In this document: piece after piece, positions 56,272 to 64,000 of the stretch | Position numbering within the stretch: position 1 is the first letter of the stretch | Layout of the letters: every line of letters starts with the position of its first letter | NCBI RefSeq assembly: GCF_918797505.1 | Contig: NC_092800.1 | Coordinates: 42,079,430-42,143,429, forward strand | DNA: 64,000 nt | From: Bemisia tabaci | Taxonomy: Eukaryota; Arthropoda; Insecta; Hemiptera; Aleyrodidae | Direction of reading: 5' to 3' | Notes under the pieces: model-generated | The model's input: the letters and a program-made list of their open reading frames with translations, nothing else | The model's database searches: none | Told to the model about the DNA's origin: nothing | Position numbers and translations under genes: made by a program

Positions 56272-57759
56272 TCCTTCCAAAAAAACAAAAATATGATTTT
56301 TGTACAAAATTTCGGCCCAATCCAAAAAATGTCACTAATTACCAAAAACAAAAAAAAAACCAGGCACCCAAAAAATATGATGGCAGTACCGTTTGGATTC
56401 ATCATATAAAAGGAAATGATATCAAAACGGCCCAATTTTCTCTTTCATGCCCATGCAATATACCAAACACCCCAACTTGTTTTCACAAAAAAAAAAAAAA
56501 TAAATAGATAAATAAATAAATAAATACCTATAAGGTATGAAGACCTGAACACGTTTATTGGATCCATCGCTTTAAAGGAGTATGATATCAAATCGGCCCA
56601 ACTTCTCTGAAATATGCCCATCTCGGATCAATAATTTTTTTGAGACCTTCCGACTCATCGCTGAGGAGACACTGATCATTACTTGACCCTTAGTATATGT
56701 CCTTGTTTAGATGTCAAAGAGTTCCTTATGAGAACTGTAATGAATTTTTTTGCTTTGAAGAGATAAAATCAAAAAATCGTCATAAAATTGAAAAAAAAAT
56801 TCGAAGAAAAAAAAAGGAATGGGCCGGCCGGCACGTACAAAAAAAAGGGGGAAATGTAGATACATTGGTATGCCCCAACATTTTGGCATGGGTGACCGAC
56901 CCGGTCTTGCCAACATCCATGAAGTTGCTAAGAAAGAAGCATTGTAAGTAGGAGGCACATAATATTCGCAATAATACGCCAAGGTTCAGTAGTTTGTAAG
57001 GCCTTCTATCAGAAACAAACAAAGAATATGGCATTGCTTGAAAGTTGTTAAGTTGTTCACTCATGTGTGAATATCTTTCAGTCTATCTTTCAATGACGAT
57101 TTCAAGAAGGACTGATCCTCCTTTTGACGATGATACTTGTTCATGTATATGTGAAAGAGAGACGATAATCACCCTATATTATCTACCACTTGTATGTACG
57201 GCCGGCCGGCCCATTCCTTTTTTTTTCTTCGAATTTTTTTTTCAATTTTATGACGATTTTTTGATTTTATCTCTTCAAAGCAAAAAAATTCATTACAGTT
57301 CTCATAAGGAACTCTTTGACATCTAAACAAGGACATATACTAAGGGTCAAGTAATGATCAGTGTCTCCTCAGCGATGAGTCGGAAGGTCTCAAAAAAATT
57401 ATTGATCCGAGATGGGCATATTTCAGAGAAGTTGGGCCGATTTGATATCATACTCCTTTAAAGCGATGGATCCAATAAACGTGTTCAGGTCTTCATACCT
57501 TATAGGTATTTATTTATTTATTTATCTATTTATTTTTTTTTTTTTGTGAAACAAGTTGGGGTGTTTGGTATATTGCATGGGCATGAAAGAGAAAATTGGG
57601 CCGTTTTGATATCATTTCCTTTTATATGATGAATCCAAACGGTACTGCCATCATATTTTTTGGGTGCCTGGTTTTTTTTTTTGTTTTTGGTAATTAGTGA
57701 CATTTTTTGGATTGGGCCGAAATTTTGTACAAAAATCATATTTTTGTTTTTTTGGAAGG
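56272..57759. mobile_element. Large foldback: about 565-bp near-identical inverted arms
   Basis: The left arm is 56272-56835 and the right arm about 57192-57756. The reverse complement of one reproduces the other almost base for base, including a (TAAA)n microsatellite, with only small indels visible. The arms end internally at GGAATGGGCCGGCCGGC. The 356-bp loop is unique. The outer right end coincides with the boundary of the 12.9-kb insertion. Frames inside the arms appear on both strands by symmetry and are not genes. Confidence 0.9.
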
Positions 57760-57950
57760 TAACACTTACGGCTGTCTTGTCTGGCAAACTAATAGACATA
57801 TACCCTTTTCATGTAATTGAAATCAAATTAGTCACTTTTTAATCAGTCAAACGATTTCCTAGGAGCCATTCGGATGATTAGTGGCAATTTAACAAAAAAA
57901 GGAGACCTCTTTCTATTCAATTTTCTGCTTAGACGTCTGAGCCTTTCTAA
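57760..57950 (+). repeat. Right half of the split unit homologous to gene 2 intron D
   Basis: AACACTTACGGCTGTCTTG, TTTTCATG.AATTGAAAT and AAACGATTTCCTAGGAGCCA TTCGGATGATTAGTGGCAA.. align with 23935-24118, completing the unit that breaks at 44834. Confidence 0.82.
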
Positions 57951-58022
57951 GGACGGACCCTCGCCTCGGACCCCCTCTTCTTTTGCGGGGAAATCCCGTG
58001 ATCCCCCTTGGAGGGACCTCCA

Positions 58023-58198
58023 CACGGAGAAAAAAACTTCGTGCGTGGGACCCGAAGTTTAGGCCATATGGATCTCTGAAGTTTTCGGATTGAGCATCTG
58101 AACACTCAAGGTCTAGCCGCCGAAGTTCAGGTCAGACATCTGAAGTACTTCAGTTCTTACATCTGAAGTACTTTACAGGTGAGAACCGAAGTTTTTCG
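58023..58198. repeat. Long-hairpin MITE, CACGGAGAAAAAAACTTCGT family, truncated copy 3
   Basis: The left arm is intact from CACGGAGAAAAAAACTTCGT GCGTGGGACCCG to the central ACTTCAG palindrome. The right arm is missing and replaced by the segment shared with 25960-26052. Confidence 0.8.
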
Positions 58199-58293
58199 GG
58201 CCTCCCGGTTATAACTATACGTGAGCATCGTTGCAAACTCATACGCGGAGAGAAATTTCGACACAAAAGTTTGGTTAGTACGGGAGTAAAATA
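58199..58293 (-). repeat. Inverted copy of 25960-26052
   Basis: CCTCCCGGTTATAACTATAC GTGAGCATCG..GGTTAGTACGGGAGTAAAAT is the reverse complement of that segment with one or two differences. Confidence 0.85.
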
Positions 58294-58607
58294 CACGGAA
58301 AAAAAACCTATCGTGCAAGGGACCCGAAGTTTAGGTCATATGGATCTCTGAAGTTTTCAGATTGAGCACCTGAACACTTTAGATCTAGCCGTCGAGGTTC
58401 GGATCACACATCTGAAACTTCAGTTCTTACATCCGAAAAACTTCGGTTCTCACATCTGAAGTACTTCAGATGTAAGAACTGAAGTTTCAGATGTGTGATC
58501 CGAACCTTGACAGCTAGACCTCAAGTGTTCAGATGCTCAATCTGAAAACTTCAGAGAACCATACGACCTAAACTTAGGGTCCCACGCACGAGGTATTTTT
58601 CTCCGTG
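58294..58607. repeat. Long-hairpin MITE, CACGGAGAAAAAAACTTCGT family, copy 4
   Basis: CACGGAAAAAAAACCTATCG TGC at the left, ..GCACGAGGTATTTTTCTCCG TG at the right. Near-complete palindrome. Confidence 0.85.
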
Positions 58608-58693
58608 CAAAGCATGATCGCATCCTAACTTTTACTATGTCAGCACACCCTCGGTGACAATATGCCTTAAGCAACGCAATTGACAGTGCCCAA

Positions 58694-58857
58694 CAGTAGC
58701 GAGGTGTGAATGATCGATTATCGATATTTCCCCATTTGAAGCTATGGTAAAGTTTCGATTATAAAGGTCTTCATTGCGAAGACCCTGTCTATCGATCCTT
58801 TTCCATAGGTTTAGATGGCATATCAATCGATATATCGCAAAGTGCGCCACGCTGCCA
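58694..58857. repeat. hAT-type MITE, 164 bp, second copy
   Basis: A perfect 8-bp duplication, GTGCCCAA, lies at 58686-58693 and 58858-58865. The interior (TATCGATTGATATGCCATCT..ACCATAGCTTCAAATGGG) matches 21520-21683 in inverted orientation. The two copies are the same length. Confidence 0.88.
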
Positions 58858-58893
58858 GTGCCCAACATCGAATTTCTTCCTCTTTTGGACCTT

Positions 58894-59500
58894 CCCTAGT
58901 AGCAGAGCGTCCTACAAAAAAGTTATTTTTTTATATACAAAAAATACATTTTTGTAAATAAAGGGTATATACAAAGGTGCTAAAAGTGAACATTTATAAT
59001 TAACTTTTATATAAAAAAAAAGGTTAAACCTGTCCTCAAGTTATGAAAGATGTAAAATTGTAATATAAAAAAAATTCTTTTTATTATTTAAAGCTTCCCT
59101 AGTAGCAGAGCGTCCTACAAGAAAGTTTTTTATATACAAAAAATACATTTTTGTATATAAAGGATATATACAAAGGTGCTAAAAGTGAACATTTATAATT
59201 AACTTTTATATAAAAAAAAGTTAAACCTGTCCTCAAGTTATGAAAGTTGCAAAATTTTTATATTAAAAAATGGTTTTTGTTATGTAAAGCTTATGTATAA
59301 ACGTTCACTTTTAGCACCTTAATATGCAGCCTTCATGTAAAAAAAGTTATTTGGCCTCAAGTAATGAAAGTTGTATAATTTTTATGTAAAAAAATGTTAG
59401 GTTAAAAAGCTATAATAAATTTTAGTTAAATGTAAAGCTGATGTACAAATGTTCACTTTTGACACCTTTATATAAATTCCTTCTACTATGTATTCACTCT
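58894..59500. repeat. AT-rich repeat with CCCTAGTAGCAGAG, tandemly duplicated
   Basis: CCCTAGTAGCAGAGCGTCCT AC starts at 58894 and again at 59098, with the following 200 bp nearly identical (tandem duplication). TTATATAAAAAAAGTTAAAC..-type words recur to about 59470. The terminus is shared with 51757-53327. Confidence 0.8.
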
Positions 59501-59788
59501 ACTAAAAAAAAGGAAAATGATGGTGATCTTGAGCAATACTCGATGATCCTTGAGAATCTTTAAAATCATCGTACATGAAATTAAGTTCTTTGTTGAAAAT
59601 CTCATTATTCAGTTTTAGAAAATTTCAACAAAGCGAATATAATTAATATCAAGGGTACACTGTAGAACTCATGTTCAAAAGAGTAAAAAATGCAAAATAT
59701 ATCAATTTAAGCAATGAGGGTTACACAATGAAAACAAAATGGATTAAATGTTTGCATGATAGTATACAATATTTTTTTTTAATTTTAG

Positions 59789-60145
59789 AATTCATTTATT
59801 TGTATAAATTACAAAAGAAATAATAATTATCAGCCTAAGGCTGTAATTGATAATGTTACTGTCAAACAGACTCAATTAAATTCTATGAACAAGTTTAGTG
59901 CACCAGAGAATGAGGAAGAAAAACCTTTTCCTCCTCCCCCACTCTTTGTTTCAGATACAGGAAATCCAATTTTATTCAAAAAGCAACTTTTAGATCCGAT
60001 TGTAAATGATATCAAAATGCAAATGGTGAATAAATCTCAAATTAAGGTTATTGTAAAAAGTAAAAAGGACTATGATAAATTAAAGAAAGCTTTCGCGGAT
60101 AATAATAACATTAAATTTCATGTCACCCGAACTGCATGTCAATAG
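59789..60145 (+). pseudogene. Gag-like (non-LTR retrotransposon ORF1) fragment
   Basis: The open stretch runs from just after an acceptor-like TTTTTTTTTAATTTTAG (ending 59788) to TAG at 60145; ATG is at 59885. It encodes PPPPLFVSDTGNPILFKKQL, then a KSQIKVIVKSKKDYDKLKKA segment and NIKFHVTR. This pattern (PPPIFV..., QVKI.P.....Y..I...L....EFHT) is that of the PRE_C2HC-associated N-terminal region of Jockey/I-type ORF1 Gag proteins and their domesticated relatives. The zinc knuckles and any ORF2 are absent. It is a truncated relic or possibly one exon of a Gag-derived host gene. It lies tail-to-tail with gene 3. Confidence 0.55.
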
Positions 60146-60421
60146 GCTTTTCCTAAACTTCGGGAAAAATCGGGGTACGCAGAGAGCCCCCAGTTTGAGT
60201 TTGAAAACAAACAACACCCTGGGCAAGAAGGAATACATTTAAAAAGGAATACATTTTAAATGTTAGGAATAATAATAAAATGTCATTGTCAGATAAAAGT
60301 TGAAAAACTTAGAAAATGCAGTTAAAATTGAAATATTGAAATTCTAGAAGAAAACTACACTAAATACACTTTAAAAGAAAAAGTAGGTTGGAGCAATTGG
60401 TACGATAGGTTGGTACGATTC

Positions 60422-63400
60422 CTAGATCACATCAGATGAGTCTTCGCCTCCAGACATATCAGTCATCATATTGTTGGATATAAGTGATGGACTGTCCTCG
60501 AAGTTCTTTTGAGAATTCGTTCTGAAAATGATTAAACAGAAAATAAGAATAGGCAATAGCAGGGGTGCAGAAAGTTCCTAGCCTTCCGCTAGACTCAATT
60601 GGCCTCCCCTTATTGTAACCAAAATTCATGATCGCCTCCCCTCAAGACAAAAAAAAAACTAAACTTTTAACCCAAAACAATTGGACAGCCAATAAAAGGG
60701 AAAATTTTGCAAAAATCAGACAGGATTCTCCAATTTCATCTTATTTTCAAGGAGTCTCCCCCCGGTTTTTCCCATTCTCGCAGGGGTTCTCCCATTTCAA
60801 GCGACCAACACACAACCGGGCTGGTCACGTGCTTGGGAAGTTACAGCATCCCTGTATGATAGAGGGCAATCGTTACACTAGTAGAGTTTCAGCAAGGGTT
60901 GTCTTGAGTTTTTCCTGCAAAATTCCTCTTACGTTTGTTAACAAGTAATGATTAACTGATTTTACTTTAACATGTTCTTATGTCATTCAATAAGAAACAT
61001 GATTCAGGAAACAGGATTCTACAACATGCCACATATGATAATGCATACCTGGTAATCTCTAAAATGGTGTCCCCATCACTACCATCATCACAGTCTTTTG
61101 GTTCGCTGTCATTGTCGTTTTCATCATTATCATTGGTCTGTTCGCCGTCAATATCGGTTTCATCATTATCATTTGTCTGTTCGCCGTCACTATCGGTTTC
61201 ATCATTATCATTTGTCTGTTCGCCGTCATCATGGCTGTTATGGCCATCATCACCACTCTCATGGGCAGAGCTATCATCGTCACTTTCTTCAAGCTCTTCT
61301 ATTATAGACACTTCTGGTGCCTTCCTGCATAACAGTAATTTAATGAGAATTAGAAAACCATCTTATCTGGCCAGACCTTCAATTAAAATTGGCATTACTG
61401 TTAACTAAAAACTTCTGGGTGAATGTTAGCTTGACGTATCGAATTTAATGATGATGAAATGTTTTTCAATTTATTTCATAGGAGGAAATTTAACCCTTTC
61501 CACTCAGGTGTCGAGCAGGACTCGACAAAATTGATTCAGGGGTTCCGCTCAGGTGTCGAGCTGTGCTCGACAAAATTTCCGAAATAATGGCCATGGAAAC
61601 CTGCTGCGCTCTCTGGTGACACTACGGAACTACTTGAGTCACCTGAGTTCCAAATTTCACCGCTAGGTGTCACTGGGGAGCCATCGCTCGTTTTCTAACC
61701 TCTTGTTAATCTTTGCTCTCACGCTGATTTTTATCGCGATTTCGGCCAAATTAAATCAGAGTTGGGGGCAGGTGACCTTAAAAAAAATTTGAGTGCAAAG
61801 GGTCAAACCGAAAGATTCTTCATGAATAGTCAAAACTAATGATGTGTTCATAAATTTAGTCACCCAGTTTCCTCTCTTCTTCCCAGAACACTTTCATAAT
61901 GAGATAACGTAGAACTGCTGAGTAATTATTTTTTCAAAAATATCCAATTTCTTTTTTTTCCCGAACAGGTAAATTTAATTAAAACAATAAAGGACCTAGG
62001 GACAAAAATAAAAACTCACGATGCGGTTTTAAACTTGTTGGCCTCCTGAGAGAACCATTGCCCAACAGAAAAGGCTACGGCACCTTCATCCAAATCATTG
62101 GGGTAATGATGGTACTTAACAATTTCTGAAAAATCAAAATTTTCGGTTTGAGTTCTTAAAATATTTACTGACTTACTGAGGAAAAGTAGCTAAAAAATTT
62201 CAAGAAGGATAATTAGGGATACTTCTTGTGTGATTAGACGTTGAATGATGCAGTCAAATTACTCCACAACTGGGTACTGTTTCAGCGAGAGTTAGAATTC
62301 TTTGCTTTCTGCCATTTACAGAAGCATTTAGGTAAAGAGGCTCTTTCCTTTGACTAGTGAAGAGTGGAAATTCAAAACTTGGTAAGCGGTATCAGGTGTA
62401 GCTAAGATAGGGCAACTGTTTCTTTCGTTGAATGGGGAATGCAGTAGCCTCAGAATAAAAATGGAAAATTTGCAGGGGTCTGAAATCTGATAAATTTCAG
62501 TTAAAAATGGAAACTACTGAGAGAGTTGAGCATGAGGATATCCTTGGTTACTTTTTAGGAAAAATATTAACGGTAATAAATATATTATGACAAAAGGATC
62601 AAATCTAAAAATCAGAAGGTGCAAAATCTCTATTCTTGTCCTGAAAATAAGATCAAAATTTATAGAAAACTTCCCAATTGAAAGTCTTGAAAGCAAAGGC
62701 ATATAAGTTCTTTTACAGTGAGAAACACCATTCACAATATGAACAACAGCTGATGGCGCTTTTACTCTTACTGGGTTTTGTGTTTCTTCTTTTCACGTGT
62801 CTATCCAAAAAACAGGAGAGATGAAATTAGGAATAGAGATGATTAGTTAAAATTTGAATAGTAAATAAAATAAATATACATTACTTACCAAAAACAACAT
62901 CCTTAAATTCCATTTTTTTGAATCCTATTTTGACCACGCCACCTCTTTTTTTCCCGTCCCATGTGAACAGTTCAGTCTTGCATGGTGCTATAAGGTTAAT
63001 CATAACGCAACGAGCAGTGTAATTAGGATACAGCAGAGGTTTGGTAACCTTTTTCCTGATGAGTGTTGCTATCTAAAAAAGTGAAAGGAGAGACACTAGT
63101 TTTAAAGTTAAATTTCAATCCTTCCTCTGAAATCTTTGTTAAAAGGAAATCAAAACTTGCCTCGTTAGTAGTGAGTCCAGAAGGAGGAGAAAAAACTCAA
63201 AGCAGAAATTGAAATTGAGTCAGAATGTATAAAAAAGAAGACCTCCTTCAAAGCATGATAACATAAAATTTTGAAGTGAAGCAACAAGATTATTAAATAT
63301 TTTTTGATAAAATTTTACAGTAAAGTCGCATGAAAATTAAATTTTAGTTTCTCTTCAGGCAGGAAATATACTTGAGACAGGATTTCCTTCCTTTTCCACT

Positions 63401-64000
63401 GATTTTCTTGGTTTTGTGTTAATATTAAATACACAACAATTAAGAGTTTTTGGCAAGATTTACACAATTTCTCCACAATTTTTGTTGACTCCCTGCTACT
63501 GTAATGGTGTAAAACTGAAAGGGCAAAATTTAACTTTTTGAATTCATTTGCCCTTATTGTTCTTTTAAGATTCAAGAGACACTTGATACTTATATGACGA
63601 AAACCATTTTGACAATACTCATTAGCATTGTGAGGAGAAAGATAACACACCAACGGCATAAACTGCTTACGGAACACATTATCTTTGCTTTTCCATAAAA
63701 TTCTCAAGATGAACTTACAGCTTTCACTGATTTCTGCCTCAAATCCAGGGCAGAGTTGATACAACCCCCTCCCCATTGCATCCCCTCAATGCCGTAAGTA
63801 CAACAGACATAACTATGGACTCCATTGAATTTAGGCAGATGAAAAAAAAGTAAAAGCCATGATTCGTAATACCGGTATATACTTACAAATTTATCTTTGA
63901 CGGTGGGAGATTTCAGCTTCTCATTTAGGTCTTTCATGTGTTTATTTTTCGCCAGAGGCAGGTTTTCTAAGAGTTTGAGATCAACATCCTCCTCTTTGAT
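60422..64000 (-). CDS. DUF4806-like protein with acidic repeat tail (3' part, runs off window)
   Basis: Five minus-strand exons join in frame: 64000-63887, 63072-62889, 62125-62020, 61324-61049 and 60521-60422 (stop TAG 60424-60422). All have GT-AG borders and together give 259 residues. Exon 1 encodes NLPLAKNKHMKDLNEKLKSP, exon 2 a segment IATLIRKKVTKPLLYPNYTA... with ELFTWDGKKRGG. The LPL start, a helix, an L.RK helix and a W.GK motif resemble the insect DUF4806 domain (PF16064) often found at the C-terminus of transposon- or chromatin-associated proteins; this match is from memory. Exon 3 encodes VAFSVGQWFSQEANKFK. Exon 4 is almost entirely D/E/S/N/G, with three 13-residue GEQTNDNDETDSD units. 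Exon 5 ends SGGEDSSDVI. The N-terminal part lies beyond 64000. Function unknown; a nuclear, acidic protein is a guess. Confidence 0.72.
61121..61237 (-). repeat. 39-bp coding minisatellite (3 units) in gene 3
   Basis: The plus-strand unit TCATCATTATCATT.GTCTGT TCGCCGTCAnTATCGGTT is repeated three times in frame, encoding a GEQTNDNDET.D-type repeat. A degraded unit precedes it at about 61101. Confidence 0.9.
61325..62019. other. Gene 3 intron with an inserted element
   Basis: The intron between gene 3 exons 3 and 4 holds the piggyBac-type MITE at 61494-61802. The rest is AT-rich. Confidence 0.6.
61494..61802. repeat. piggyBac-type MITE in gene 3 intron
   Basis: CCCTTTCCACTCAGGTGTCG follows TTAA (61490-61493). 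The right end, TTTGAGTGCAAAGGG, is followed by TCAA, one change from TTAA. CCCTTT(C/G)CACTCA is inverted between the ends. The interior has two copies of CAGGTGTCGAGC.G.GCTCGA.. (61506 and 61552). No coding sequence. Confidence 0.75.
63073..63886. other. Gene 3 intron with a 153-codon open frame
   Basis: The minus-strand frame 63315-63776 is open for 153 codons within the intron between gene 3 exons 1 and 2. It contains a few Cys/His but no recognised domain, and its codon usage looks like translated AT-rich intron. Probably not a gene. Confidence 0.35.

Larger units (their letters stand above)
44835..57759. mobile_element. About 12.9 kb composite insertion splitting an intron-D-like repeat
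   Basis: The homologous intron copy reads GCATGCAGAAGACAACACTT ACGG without a break (about 23921-23944). Here the two halves are separated: ..GCATGCAAAAGA ends at 44834 and (T)AACACTTACGGCTGTCTTG starts at 57760. The inserted DNA holds MITEs, SINE pieces, divergent repeats and a terminal foldback, but no frame longer than 146 codons and no transposase, integrase or polymerase motif that I can see. No matching terminal inverted repeats were found at its two outer ends, so it may have built up by nested insertions. Confidence 0.6.

Noticed and set aside
55995..57326. Several 79-146 codon frames such as those at 55995-56435, 56707-56982 and 57045-57326
   Set aside because: They lie in, or overlap, the inverted arms of the foldback and several appear twice by symmetry. 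They are rich in F/K from homopolymers and have no domain.
44835..57759. Polinton/Maverick or endogenous virus as the identity of the 12.9-kb block
   Set aside because: No long terminal inverted repeats at the outer ends and no polymerase, integrase, ATPase or capsid-like frame are visible.
63315..63776. 153-codon minus-strand frame as an independent gene
   Set aside because: It lies wholly in a gene 3 intron, has no recognised domain, and its composition fits AT-rich intron sequence.
1..64000. CRISPR array, bacterial operon or riboswitch
   Set aside because: Introns, MITEs and SINEs show eukaryotic DNA. The regular repeats seen (21-bp, 39-bp and 70-bp tandems) have no spacer structure.

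Overview
The window is animal nuclear DNA, most likely from a hemipteran insect. The genes have GT-AG introns (plus one GC-AG intron). Most of the sequence is AT-rich, and it is densely packed with short inverted-repeat transposons (MITEs), tRNA-derived SINE pieces and homopolymer tracts. Several repeat families match my recollection of the whitefly Bemisia tabaci: the termini CTGCCGTGCTAAGG, GGACCGCGTTAAACAG and CACAGTGGATCGAGTC, and the GGATACTTCATGCATTG motif. So does the presence of intron-bearing AAA-ATPase-like genes. The species call is inference from memory, not proof.

Only three genes can be supported. Gene 1 (2019-4431, +) and gene 2 (18396-24480, +) are paralogues of the AAA-ATPase_like / PD-(D/E)XK two-domain family (Pfam PF09820 plus the PF08011-type C-terminus). 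That family is overwhelmingly prokaryotic or microbial, so it is a likely horizontally acquired and expanded family in this animal. Gene 1 lacks its 5' part, which should lie before base 1. Gene 2 can be assembled from five exons, guided by the alignment to gene 1. One of its introns is GC-AG, and the exon D donor is ambiguous. Both copies have Asn in place of the Walker B glutamate, and the C-terminal nuclease motifs look degraded, so they may be enzymatically inactive. Gene 3 (60422 to beyond 64000, -) is the 3' end of a multi-exon gene with a DUF4806-like domain and a very acidic C-terminus carrying a 13-residue tandem repeat. A Gag-like (retrotransposon ORF1) fragment lies just downstream of gene 3.

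The rest is mobile DNA. 1-2018: nested MITEs. 2469-3539: gene 1 intron with two MITEs. 4432-18395: gene-poor DNA with MITEs, including Transib-like and Mutator-like ones. 18396-24480: gene 2, whose introns are full of MITEs. 24547-44305: a long mosaic of MITEs, including a piggyBac-type element with TTAA ends, a nested hAT element, SINE-containing AT-rich elements and long hairpins. 44500-57950: a repeat homologous to part of gene 2's intron D, cut cleanly in two by about 12.9 kb of composite, non-coding inserted DNA that ends in a very large foldback. 58023-59500: more MITEs, including an inverted copy of a segment from 25.6-26.05 kb. 59785-64000: the Gag fragment and gene 3.

The most useful outcomes are these. 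(1) A pair of domesticated-looking AAA/PD-(D/E)XK genes with a shared Walker B change. (2) A MITE family whose termini are the RSS-like heptamer CACAGTG with 5-bp CG-rich target duplications, which points to Transib. (3) A superfamily of MITEs with CAC...GTG ends and consistent 2-bp duplications. (4) The 12.9-kb insertion. No bacterial-style operon, CRISPR array, intact rRNA gene or intact autonomous transposon was seen.
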